Shown: positions 1 through 6,180 of the stretch, in pieces | Numbering within the stretch: position 1 is the first letter of the stretch | Layout of the letters: the number at the start of each line of letters is the position of its first letter | Assembly: GCA_900555295.1 (NCBI GenBank) | Contig: USKN01000091.1 | Span: 1 to 7,593, forward strand | Source: an uncultured Eubacteriales bacterium | GTDB lineage: Bacteria; Bacillota; Clostridia; UMGS1810 | Reading direction: 5' to 3' | DNA length: 7,593 nt | Translations under genes and position numbers: made by a program | Notes under the pieces: model-generated | Database searches by the model: none | The model's input: only the letters and a program-made list of their open reading frames with translations | Told to the model about the DNA's origin: nothing

Positions 1-644
1 CATTTACATTGTTATTAACAACAAAAAGAGGTCATTTAATATTTGGTATATTGAGCATTTTTATTGTGTGTTTTTATATTTATCGGAAAAAAATTATTCC
101 TTATGTAGTAAAATTACTTAATTATTTTATTGTTTTATGTATTTTACTATTTGTGGCTTATAATCTTTATCCTGATTTTATAGGGTTATTTGATAGATTT
201 CAAGATGCATCGGATTCTGGACGGTTTAACCTTTGGGAAAAAGCGTTTATGTTCTGGACTGAAAAACCATTGTTTGGTATAGGTTGGGGATGCTTTCAAG
301 AAAAGTATTTAAAGTATGATTTTGTATCCTATAACGTGCATAATACATATATACAAATATTATGTGAAACAGGAATTATTGGTTTTATGGTATACATTTT
401 TTTTCTTTTGAATAATATGGCTAAAATGCTGTTTTGTTTGAAAAGGATAAAATGTTTTTGTCCTGAATGTAGATTATTGATAAAGTTTAATACAGCCATT
501 CAGTTTTTTTTTCTTTTATATAGCTTGACTGGAAATTGTTTATATGATAACACGTTATTTTATTATGCAATAAGTGCTGGTGTGACAGTTTCTTTATATA
601 ATAATTTTAAAAAATTATGTACGCGAAAGGAAGCACTCATATGA
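1..644 (+). CDS. Wzy / O-antigen ligase family membrane protein, 5'-truncated by the window edge
   Basis: This is the C-terminal part of a polytopic membrane protein of the O-antigen ligase/Wzy polymerase superfamily, which joins lipid-linked glycan units outside the membrane. The reading frame is open back to base 3, so the TTG at 9 is probably an internal Leu codon. Counting from that codon, an LLTTKRG motif (residues 2-8) opens a hydrophobic span at about 10-25, with another at about 37-53. An extracellular loop follows with GRFNLWEKA (71-79), PLFGIGWG (87-94) and the hallmark HNTYIQ (111-116) before ETGIIGF (120-126). More spans lie at about 122-137, 163-175 and 184-198. The conserved Arg (TKRG, GRF) and His (HN) residues are typical of the family. 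In a Gram-positive host a capsule or exopolysaccharide polymerase is more likely than a true LPS ligase. It is visibly more AT-rich than the genes that follow, and its TGA overlaps the fabH ATG. The exact glycan substrate cannot be told. Confidence 0.8.
   Translation, partial: FTLLLTTKRGHLIFGILSIFIVCFYIYRKKIIPYVVKLLNYFIVLCILLFVAYNLYPDFIGLFDRFQDASDSGRFNLWEKAFMFWTEKPLFGIGWGCFQEKYLKYDFVSYNVHNTYIQILCETGIIGFMVYIFFLLNNMAKMLFCLKRIKCFCPECRLLIKFNTAIQFFFLLYSLTGNCLYDNTLFYYAISAGVTVSLYNNFKKLCTRKEALI
597..602 (+). promoter_or_regulatory. possible -10 box of a promoter upstream of fabH
   Basis: A perfect TATAAT lies inside the end of the upstream gene, 38 nt before the fabH ATG. This would give a leader of about 30 nt. 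No convincing -35 box sits 16-18 nt upstream (GTGCTG at 574-579); GTGACA at 582-587 resembles one but is too close. In such AT-rich DNA a TATAAT can occur by chance, so this is only a candidate. Confidence 0.25.
625..633 (+). promoter_or_regulatory. ribosome binding site of fabH (decides the start)
   Basis: GAAAGGAAG, with its AGGA core 9 nt before the ATG at 641. An in-frame ATG at 617 would add eight residues but is preceded only by A/T-rich sequence with no Shine-Dalgarno. The start at 641 also places SFKILGTG at the N-terminus, as is usual for FabH. Confidence 0.75.
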
Positions 645-1594
645 GCTTTAAAATTTTGGGAACAGGCAGTTATATACCGCCGCATACCGTAACTAATGAT
701 GATTTGTCTAAAATGGTAGATACCAACGACGAATGGATTACAAAGCGTGTAGGAATTAAAACACGCCATATTGCAATTAACGAAACAGTGGGCGATATGG
801 CGGCAAAGGCGGCTAAAGACGCGTTGCTTAACAGTAATGTTGACGCCGCCTCAATAGACCTTATAATAGCCGCAACAATAAGCAATGACATTGCCTGCCC
901 TACGGCGGCAGGATATGTACAAAAAGAAATAGGCGCTATATGTCCGGCATTTGATATTAACTCGGCTTGTTCGGGATTTATATTTGCGCTTGAAACAGCG
1001 GCGGCATATATGAAAAACGACTCAATTAACCGTGTGTTGGTTGTAGGCACCGAAAAAATAAGCCGTATTATAGATTGGACCGACAGAAACACCTGTGTTA
1101 TTTTCGGCGACGGTGCAGGCGCGTTTGTGCTTGAAAAAGGAAAAAATTATATTGCGTCACGCTTGTATACAAACGCCGGTGACGATGTAATCAAAATTCC
1201 GTCATCGGTGCTTAAATCACCTTTTTATACGGGTGACGAAATAAAACCGTATATATATATGAACGGTCAGGAAACATTTAAGTTTGCCGTTACAAGAATG
1301 ACGGAAGATACCGAATATGTTATTAATAAAGCGGGATTAAGCGTTGATGACATAAACTTTTTTGTTCCGCACCAGGCTAACATAAGAATAATACAGTTTG
1401 CCGCAAAAAAATTAAAAACAGATATTAATAAATTTGTTGTTAATATAGATAAATACGGCAATACGTCTGCCGCAAGTGTTCCCGTTGCATTTGACGAACT
1501 AAATAAAAGCGGCAAATTAAAACGCGGAGATTACGTTGTAATGTCGGCATTCGGAGGCGGACTTTCGAGCGCCGCCTGCCTTATAAAATGGTAA
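641..1594 (+). CDS. fabH: beta-ketoacyl-ACP synthase III (KAS III)
   Basis: This cytoplasmic enzyme starts fatty-acid synthesis by condensing an acyl-CoA primer with malonyl-ACP. The 317-residue product has the same length as E. coli FabH. The thiolase-fold catalytic triad is complete: Cys110 in DINSACSGF, His244 in PHQANIRI and Asn274 in YGNTSAAS. The N-terminal TGSYIPPHTVTN, the DEWITKRVGIKTRH stretch (30-43), the GDGAGAFVLE segment (156-165) and the C-terminal AFGGGLSSAA loop (303-312) are all standard. Whether it prefers acetyl-CoA or branched primers cannot be read from the motifs. It is the first gene of the fab operon and its ATG overlaps the stop of the upstream polysaccharide gene (ATGA), which allows translational coupling. 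A 53-nt spacer separates it from acpP. KAS III-like enzymes of secondary metabolism are the alternative, but the neighbours argue for the housekeeping role. Confidence 0.97.
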   Translation: MSFKILGTGSYIPPHTVTNDDLSKMVDTNDEWITKRVGIKTRHIAINETVGDMAAKAAKDALLNSNVDAASIDLIIAATISNDIACPTAAGYVQKEIGAICPAFDINSACSGFIFALETAAAYMKNDSINRVLVVGTEKISRIIDWTDRNTCVIFGDGAGAFVLEKGKNYIASRLYTNAGDDVIKIPSSVLKSPFYTGDEIKPYIYMNGQETFKFAVTRMTEDTEYVINKAGLSVDDINFFVPHQANIRIIQFAAKKLKTDINKFVVNIDKYGNTSAASVPVAFDELNKSGKLKRGDYVVMSAFGGGLSSAACLIKW

Positions 1595-1612
1595 AAACCA
1601 TTAATTGGTTTT
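1594..1612 (+). other. A/T-rich inverted repeat (hairpin or operator) between fabH and acpP
   Basis: AAAACCA at 1594-1600 and TGGTTTT at 1606-1612 are perfect inverted arms of 7 nt around a TTAAT loop, starting on the last base of the fabH stop codon. As RNA this is a weak hairpin ending in four U residues. It could be a partial terminator, an RNA-processing or stability element, or a protein-binding dyad. It does not match the FapR or FabT consensus as I know them. It lies in one of the only two intergenic gaps wider than 24 nt, both of which flank acpP. Confidence 0.4.
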
Positions 1613-1631
1613 ATATAAAAAATTTTAAAAA

Positions 1632-1639
1632 AGAGAGGA
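1632..1639 (+). promoter_or_regulatory. ribosome binding site of acpP (decides the start)
   Basis: AGAGAGGA ends 8 nt before the ATG at 1648. The frame is also open from an ATG at 1588, but that one lies inside fabH and has no Shine-Dalgarno. The stretch it would add is lysine-rich and unlike any acyl carrier protein, so 1648 is the start. Confidence 0.8.
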
Positions 1640-1647
1640 AAATTATT

Positions 1648-1869
1648 ATGACAATTGACAAAGTTAAAGAATTACTTGCGGAGCATCTTGATATTGACGC
1701 TTCAACAATTACAGCCGAAACAACATTTGAGGACCTTGATATCGATTCGCTCGATACGGTTGAAATTATGATGGAAATGGAAGATGAGTTTGGCATTGAA
1801 ATGCAGTATCAGGAAGTTGGCAAAACTGTAGGCGAGCTTGTTAATTATATTGATTCAAAGCTTGACTGA
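1648..1869 (+). CDS. acpP: acyl carrier protein
   Basis: This small, very acidic carrier holds the growing acyl chain on a 4'-phosphopantetheine arm and shuttles it between the Fab enzymes. The product has 73 residues, close to the usual 75-80. The attachment motif DIDSLDTVEIMMEMEDEFGI (31-50) contains the modified Ser34 (D33-S34-L35) at the start of helix II, which is rich in Glu, Asp and Met as in other ACPs. The N-terminal helix (DKVKELLAEHL) and the C-terminal GELVNYIDSKL helix complete the four-helix bundle. Its place directly after fabH in a fatty-acid operon points to the primary ACP rather than one for polyketides or D-alanylation. It is the only gene of the operon with open spacers on both sides (53 and 34 nt), which would suit a separate expression level. 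No ACP synthase gene is present in the window. Confidence 0.97.
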   Translation: MTIDKVKELLAEHLDIDASTITAETTFEDLDIDSLDTVEIMMEMEDEFGIEMQYQEVGKTVGELVNYIDSKLD

Positions 1870-1903
1870 TTACTTATTATAACAAAGTGAGGGACGAATA
1901 AAT

Positions 1904-2845
1904 ATGATACAAACTGAATTATGCAGTATTCTTGGTATTAAATATCCGCTTTTACAAGGCGGTATGGCACATATTTCGGACGCAAAACTTGCGGCGGCTG
2001 TTTCTAATGCGGGAGGTTTGGGAATTATTTCGGCATCTTACGGTGCAAAACGTCTTAAAGAAGAAATACTTGCCGCAAAGCAATTTACCGATAAGCCGTT
2101 CGGTGTAAATATTATGCTTATGAGTCCCGACGCGGACGAGGTTGCCGAGCTTGTGTGTTCGCTTGATGTAAAGGCTGTTACCACAGGCGCGGGCAATCCG
2201 TCAAAGTATATGCAAATGTGGAATGATAACGGTATAAAGGTTATGCCGGTTGTAGCGTCTGTTTCGCTTGCAAAACTTATGCAGCGTTTGGGTGCCGCGG
2301 CGGTTATTGCCGAGGGCGGCGAATCAGGCGGACACGTTGGCGAAACCAATACAATGGCACTTGTTCCGCAGGTGTGTGACGCAATTTCAATTCCTGTTGT
2401 TGCCGCAGGCGGTATAGCTGACGGCAGAGGATTTGCCGCTGCAATGATGCTCGGTGCCATTGGCGTGCAAATAGGAACAAGGTTTTTAATTGCGGACGAA
2501 TGTACAATTCACGATAACTACAAAGAAAAAATTATTAAAGCAACCGATATTTCAACAGTTGTAACGGGGCGCAGACTCGGTCATCCCGTTCGCAGTATAA
2601 AAACACCGTTTTCACGCGAGTACGCAAAGGCCGAATATACAAATATTGCCGATAATGATTTGGAAAGTATGGCTGTAGGTTCACTTAAAAAAGCCGTATA
2701 TGACGGCGATGTGCAAAACGGTTGTTTTCTTGCAGGAGAAATATGCGGAATGATAAGCCAAAAAATGAGTTGCGCCGATATTGTTGAAGAAATAATGTCG
2801 GATGCCGAAAAGGTAATCAGCGGAGGTGCAAAATGGGTAAAATAG
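1904..2845 (+). CDS. fabK: enoyl-ACP reductase II (FMN-dependent)
   Basis: FabK performs the last reduction of each elongation cycle, trans-2-enoyl-ACP to acyl-ACP, using NAD(P)H and bound FMN. The 313-residue product has a TIM barrel like 2-nitropropane dioxygenase. Visible motifs are the N-terminal YPLLQGGMAHIS (14-25), GGLGIISA (37-44), AEGGESGGHVG (136-146) with His144 at the position of the active-site His of the pneumococcal enzyme, PVVAAGGIADGRG (164-176) for flavin phosphate binding, and GVQIGTRFL (187-195). GAGNPS (95-100) is the family's central loop. It lies between acpP and fabD, the usual Firmicutes place, which argues against a nitronate monooxygenase. The ATG at 1904 follows GAGGGA (1889-1894) by 9 nt. 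The 3' end overlaps fabD by 13 nt. No FabI-type reductase is seen in the window. Confidence 0.95.
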   Translation: MIQTELCSILGIKYPLLQGGMAHISDAKLAAAVSNAGGLGIISASYGAKRLKEEILAAKQFTDKPFGVNIMLMSPDADEVAELVCSLDVKAVTTGAGNPSKYMQMWNDNGIKVMPVVASVSLAKLMQRLGAAAVIAEGGESGGHVGETNTMALVPQVCDAISIPVVAAGGIADGRGFAAAMMLGAIGVQIGTRFLIADECTIHDNYKEKIIKATDISTVVTGRRLGHPVRSIKTPFSREYAKAEYTNIADNDLESMAVGSLKKAVYDGDVQNGCFLAGEICGMISQKMSCADIVEEIMSDAEKVISGGAKWVK

Positions 2846-3759
2846 CATTTGTTTTTTCGGGTCAGGGTGCTCAATATGTAGGTATGGGCAATGATTTATA
2901 CAATAACAGCGAGGCTGCAAAAAAACTTTTTGATTATGCCGAAAGCGTAAGAGAGGGTACAATTTTTCAGTGCTTTGACGGTGACGCCGATAAGCTTAAA
3001 CAAACCGAAAATACACAGCCGTGTTTGTACCTGGTTGATTTGGCAAGTGCGCTTGCGCTAAATGAAAAAGGCATTTATGCCGATTGTGCCGCGGGTTTTT
3101 CGCTTGGTGAAATAGCGGCGCTTGCGTATGCCGGGGTATACTCGTATAACGACGGATTTAATACTGTTTGCAAACGCGGATTGTATATGTCGGAGTCGGC
3201 ATGTGAGTATGATACGGGTATGACGGCTGTTTTAAAACTGCCGTCGGATAAAATAGAGCAGCTTTGCAAAGAATTTGACGGGGTATATCCTGTAAACTAC
3301 AATTCCGATGCACAAACGGTTGTGTCGGGACTCAAAAATCAAATAGAACAATTTAAAACGCGTGTTGCCGAAAACGGAGGACGTTGTATTGATTTGGCGG
3401 TAAGCGGTGCGTTTCACTCGCCTTTTATGAAAAATGCGTCCAAAAAATTTAACGGTTATTTAAACGGCATTACGCTCAGCAAGCCGTTAATTGACGTTTA
3501 TGCCAACTACACGGCAAAACCGTACGGTGACAATGTATATGAAGCACTGTCAATGCAAATGACAAACCCCGTTAAGTGGAATGAAACGGTTAAAAATATG
3601 ATGTTGGACGGTGTTGATATTTTTATTGAGGTTGGAGCCGGTAAAACATTAACATCGCTTATTAAAAAAATTTCAAAAGATGTTAAAACTTATAATGTTG
3701 AAGATATTACTTCGCTTAACTCAACCGTGTCGGAGGTGAAAGAATATGTTAAAGGGTAA
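2833..3759 (+). CDS. fabD: malonyl-CoA:ACP transacylase
   Basis: FabD moves malonyl from CoA to the AcpP thiol and so supplies the extender unit to FabH and FabF. The 308-residue product matches the family's usual length. It opens with IAFVFSGQGAQYVGMG (4-19), with Gln11 of the oxyanion hole. The nucleophile Ser90 lies in GFSLGE (88-93), the substrate carboxylate-binding Arg is likely Arg115 in CKRG, the partner His195 lies in GAFHSPFM (192-199), and Gln242 before NPVKW (245-249) fits the conserved late Gln. The nucleophile motif has Phe where E. coli has His (GHSLGE). This variant fits clostridial FabD as I recall it and leaves the Ser-His pair intact. GGAGG at 2822-2826, inside fabK, is its Shine-Dalgarno. 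It overlaps fabK by 13 nt and fabG by 14 nt, suggesting translational coupling. Confidence 0.96.
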   Translation: MGKIAFVFSGQGAQYVGMGNDLYNNSEAAKKLFDYAESVREGTIFQCFDGDADKLKQTENTQPCLYLVDLASALALNEKGIYADCAAGFSLGEIAALAYAGVYSYNDGFNTVCKRGLYMSESACEYDTGMTAVLKLPSDKIEQLCKEFDGVYPVNYNSDAQTVVSGLKNQIEQFKTRVAENGGRCIDLAVSGAFHSPFMKNASKKFNGYLNGITLSKPLIDVYANYTAKPYGDNVYEALSMQMTNPVKWNETVKNMMLDGVDIFIEVGAGKTLTSLIKKISKDVKTYNVEDITSLNSTVSEVKEYVKG

Positions 3760-4480
3760 AACGGCAGTTGTAACGGGGGGCGCAAGAGGAATTGGAAAAG
3801 CCATATGTGTTGAAATGGCAAAAAGCGGTGCAAACATTGCATTTTTGTATAACGGCAGCGAGGAAAAATCAAGTCAAACTCTCGGCGAGCTTGAACAATA
3901 CAAAATAACCGCAAAAAAATACAAATGCGACGTATCCGATTACAATGCGTGCGAGCGGGTATGCAAGCAAATAATAAACGATTTCGGAAAAGTTGATATT
4001 CTTGTAAACAATGCCGGAATTACCAACGATAAACTTATTCTTCAAATGAACGATACAGATTTTGGCGGAGTTGTAGATATAAATTTAAAAGGTACGTTTA
4101 ATATGATTAAACATTTTTGCCGTCATTTTGTTAAAAATAAGTACGGTAAAATTATAAATATATCGTCTGTTTCGGGTATAATGGGCAATGCGGGACAGGC
4201 AAATTACTCATCATCAAAGGCCGGAGTAATAGGGCTTACAAAAACCGTTGCAAAAGAACTTGCGTCAAAAAACGTTTGCTGCAATGCAATAGCGCCCGGT
4301 TTTATACTTACTGATATGACGGAAAAATTTGCTGATAACGAGGCGGTTATTTCTTCCATACCGCTCAAAAAAATGGGCAATGCGGAAGATGTGGCAAATC
4401 TTGCGGTATTTCTTGCAAGTAATTTGTCGGACTATATAACAGGTGACTGCATACGGGTTGACGGCGGTCTTGCAATGTAA
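3746..4480 (+). CDS. fabG: 3-oxoacyl-ACP reductase
   Basis: FabG is the NADPH-dependent short-chain dehydrogenase that reduces 3-ketoacyl-ACP to 3-hydroxyacyl-ACP. The 244-residue product equals E. coli FabG in length. The cofactor-binding TGGARGIGKA (10-19) is followed by CDVSD (61-65) and the NNAG motif (88-91). The active-site tetrad is complete: Asn113 (DINLKG), Ser141 (NISSVSG), Tyr154 and Lys158 in the NYSSSKAG stretch (153-160). The C-terminal half holds NAIAPGFILTDMT (180-192) and ends in ITGDCIRVDGGLAM (231-244), a form typical of FabG rather than other short-chain dehydrogenases. The strong GGAGGTGA (3732-3739) lies inside fabD, 6 nt before the ATG. The two genes overlap by 14 nt, and fabF follows after 24 nt. 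Confidence 0.97.
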   Translation: MLKGKTAVVTGGARGIGKAICVEMAKSGANIAFLYNGSEEKSSQTLGELEQYKITAKKYKCDVSDYNACERVCKQIINDFGKVDILVNNAGITNDKLILQMNDTDFGGVVDINLKGTFNMIKHFCRHFVKNKYGKIINISSVSGIMGNAGQANYSSSKAGVIGLTKTVAKELASKNVCCNAIAPGFILTDMTEKFADNEAVISSIPLKKMGNAEDVANLAVFLASNLSDYITGDCIRVDGGLAM

Positions 4481-4504
4481 TTAACACAGAAAGGAATTAC
4501 TGAT

Positions 4505-5743
4505 ATGAGAAGAGTTGTTATAACAGGTATGGGAGCGGTTACTCCCATAGGAAACAATGTTGATGAATTTTGGAACGGACTTGTAACGGGTAAAAACGGT
4601 ATAGCCGAAATTACACATTTTGACACAACGGATTTTGCGGTAAAACTTGCGGCAGAAGTTAAAAACTTTGACCCGCTTCCGTATATGGCAAAATCCGAAG
4701 TGCGCAAAACGGATTTGTTTGTAAGATATGCGCTTTCCGCAGCAGCGCAGGCTGTTGAGGAAAGTAATATAATCGATAATATTGATTGCGAAAAATTGGG
4801 TGTTTATTTTGGCTCGGGCATAGGCGGATTTGCCACTTTTACCGATGAATACGACAATCTTATAAACCGCGGTGCAAAAAGAGTATCACCGCTTTTTATA
4901 CCCAAAATGATATCCAATATCGGTGCGGGCAATATTGCTATTAAATACGGTGCAAAAGGTCCTTGCCTTAGTGTTACCACGGCATGTGCAACGGGTACAA
5001 GCTGTATAGGTGAGGCATACCGCGCAATTAAACACGGATATGCCGACGCAATTATTGCGGGCGGCAGTGAAGCGTCGGTAACCCCACTTGCTGTTGCGGG
5101 CTTTACAAACTGTATGGCGCTTACCGAGTCAAACGATGCCGAATGTGCGTCAATTCCTTTTGATAAACGCAGAAACGGCTTTGTAATGGGCGAGGGCGCA
5201 GGTGCAATTGTGCTTGAAGAATATGAACACGCCGTTAAAAGAAATGCAAAAATTTACGCTGAAGTATGCGGATACGGCAGTACTTGCGACGCATACCACG
5301 TAACGGCTCCCGACCCGACGGGTATGGGCGGTGCAAGAGCCGTAAAGGCGGCATACGATGAAATGTGCGAAAACGTTGTTGTTACACCCGATAAATTATA
5401 TATAAATGCACACGGTACAAGTACACCGCTTAATGATAAAACCGAAACGGCGGCAATTAAGGCAGCATTTGGTGACGGAGCATATGACATAAGCATAAGC
5501 TCAACCAAATCTATGACGGGACATATGCTCGGTGCTGCAGGCGCGGTTGAAATTATTGCGTCGGCACTTGCAGTTAAAAACGGTATAGTACCGCCCACAA
5601 TAGGCTATGTTGAGAGTGATCCGGAGTGCGATTTGAATTATACTCCGAATAAATGCGTTAATAAAGAACTTGACGCGGCAATGTCAATTTCGCTCGGATT
5701 TGGCGGTCATAATGCCTGCGTTGCGGTTAAAGCGGTTAAATAG
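4505..5743 (+). CDS. fabF: beta-ketoacyl-ACP synthase II
   Basis: FabF is the elongating condensing enzyme, joining acyl-ACP with malonyl-ACP and releasing CO2. The 412-residue product matches the usual length. The N-terminus has RRVVITGMGAVTPIG (2-16). The catalytic set is complete: Cys161 in TTACATGTS (158-166), His303 in NAHGTSTPLND (301-311), Lys335 in STKSMTGH and His340 at the end of that motif. The gating loop near the C-terminus reads SLGFGGHN (396-403), with Phe399 as the likely gatekeeper. It is a KAS II rather than a KAS III (fabH is separate), and there is no sign of a FabB in the window. AAGGA at 4491-4495 lies 9 nt before the ATG. It is followed after 10 nt by fabZ, in the place where related operons carry accB. 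Confidence 0.97.
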   Translation: MRRVVITGMGAVTPIGNNVDEFWNGLVTGKNGIAEITHFDTTDFAVKLAAEVKNFDPLPYMAKSEVRKTDLFVRYALSAAAQAVEESNIIDNIDCEKLGVYFGSGIGGFATFTDEYDNLINRGAKRVSPLFIPKMISNIGAGNIAIKYGAKGPCLSVTTACATGTSCIGEAYRAIKHGYADAIIAGGSEASVTPLAVAGFTNCMALTESNDAECASIPFDKRRNGFVMGEGAGAIVLEEYEHAVKRNAKIYAEVCGYGSTCDAYHVTAPDPTGMGGARAVKAAYDEMCENVVVTPDKLYINAHGTSTPLNDKTETAAIKAAFGDGAYDISISSTKSMTGHMLGAAGAVEIIASALAVKNGIVPPTIGYVESDPECDLNYTPNKCVNKELDAAMSISLGFGGHNACVAVKAVK

Positions 5744-5753
5744 GTGATAAATT

Positions 5754-6179
5754 ATGAATAAAAAAGAAATAGAAAAAATTTTGCCGCACCGAAACAGTAT
5801 GCTGCTTATTGACAGTGTTGAGCTTACAGACGGTGTTGCACACGGCAAAAAGAAAATTACGGGCGACGAATGGTTTTTGGACGGGCATTTTCCCGGCAAC
5901 CCGATTGTACCGGGCGTAATACAATGCGAAATTTTGGCGCAGTCTGTTTGCGTTTGCCTTAACAATATAAAACAAGGTTTGTTTACACCTCTTTTTACGG
6001 GACTTGATAAAGTGAAATTTAAAAATCCCGTAAAACCCGGAGATGTGTTTGAAACCGAATGCAGAATAGTAAAAGAGCGTCCGCCGTTTTATTTTGCGGA
6101 GGGCAAAGGCAGTGTAAACGGTAAATTATGCGTAAAAGCCGAGTTTTCGTTTGCCGTTATCGATAAGGAGGAACAGTAA
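5754..6179 (+). CDS. fabZ: 3-hydroxyacyl-ACP dehydratase
   Basis: FabZ removes water from 3-hydroxyacyl-ACP to give trans-2-enoyl-ACP, the substrate of FabK. The 141-residue hotdog-fold protein has LPHRNSMLLID (10-20), the signature GHFPGNPIVPGV (44-55) with catalytic His45, and Glu59 in CEILAQ (58-63) on the central helix. The length and the HFPGNPIVPG form fit FabZ rather than the longer FabA. A FabN-like isomerase activity, which would make unsaturated chains, cannot be told from sequence motifs by eye. AGGTGA at 5742-5747 overlaps the fabF stop codon, which suggests coupled translation, and the fabZ stop lies 1 nt before the accD ATG. The absence of accB before it and of accC after it is discussed as a finding. 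Confidence 0.96.
   Translation: MNKKEIEKILPHRNSMLLIDSVELTDGVAHGKKKITGDEWFLDGHFPGNPIVPGVIQCEILAQSVCVCLNNIKQGLFTPLFTGLDKVKFKNPVKPGDVFETECRIVKERPPFYFAEGKGSVNGKLCVKAEFSFAVIDKEEQ
6165..6172 (+). promoter_or_regulatory. ribosome binding site of accD (decides the start)
   Basis: AAGGAGGA, close to a full Shine-Dalgarno and among the strongest in the window, lies inside the end of fabZ and 8 nt before the ATG at 6181. An in-frame ATG at 6151 would add ten residues, but it lacks such a site and would extend the protein into fabZ coding sequence. Confidence 0.8.
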
Positions 6180-6180
6180 A

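Noticed and set aside
525..553. Promoter-like TTGACT (525-530) with a downstream A/T-rich element
   Set aside because: At 17-nt spacing the -10 would be TAACAC, a poor match, and the better TATGAT (543-548) is only 12 nt away, too close for a sigma-A type promoter.
670..1092. 140-codon open frame on the - strand inside fabH
   Set aside because: It is a shadow of fabH: no ribosome binding site is evident, the sequence is low in complexity (Ala/Ser/Ile), and a well-supported gene with a complete catalytic triad runs opposite.
1594..1620. The dyad after fabH as a strong intrinsic terminator
   Set aside because: The stem is 7 bp with only two G-C pairs and the U tract is just four bases before ATAT. 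It cannot be a strong terminator, and acpP is expected to be co-transcribed.
2038..2460. 140-codon open frame on the - strand inside fabK
   Set aside because: Its Ala/Pro/Ser-rich translation is the antisense of the FabK barrel and resembles no family I recognise; fabK is complete and typical.
1904..2845. fabK as a nitronate monooxygenase (2-nitropropane dioxygenase)
   Set aside because: The folds are related, but position between acpP and fabD and the EGGESGGHVG motif with His144 fit enoyl-ACP reductase II.
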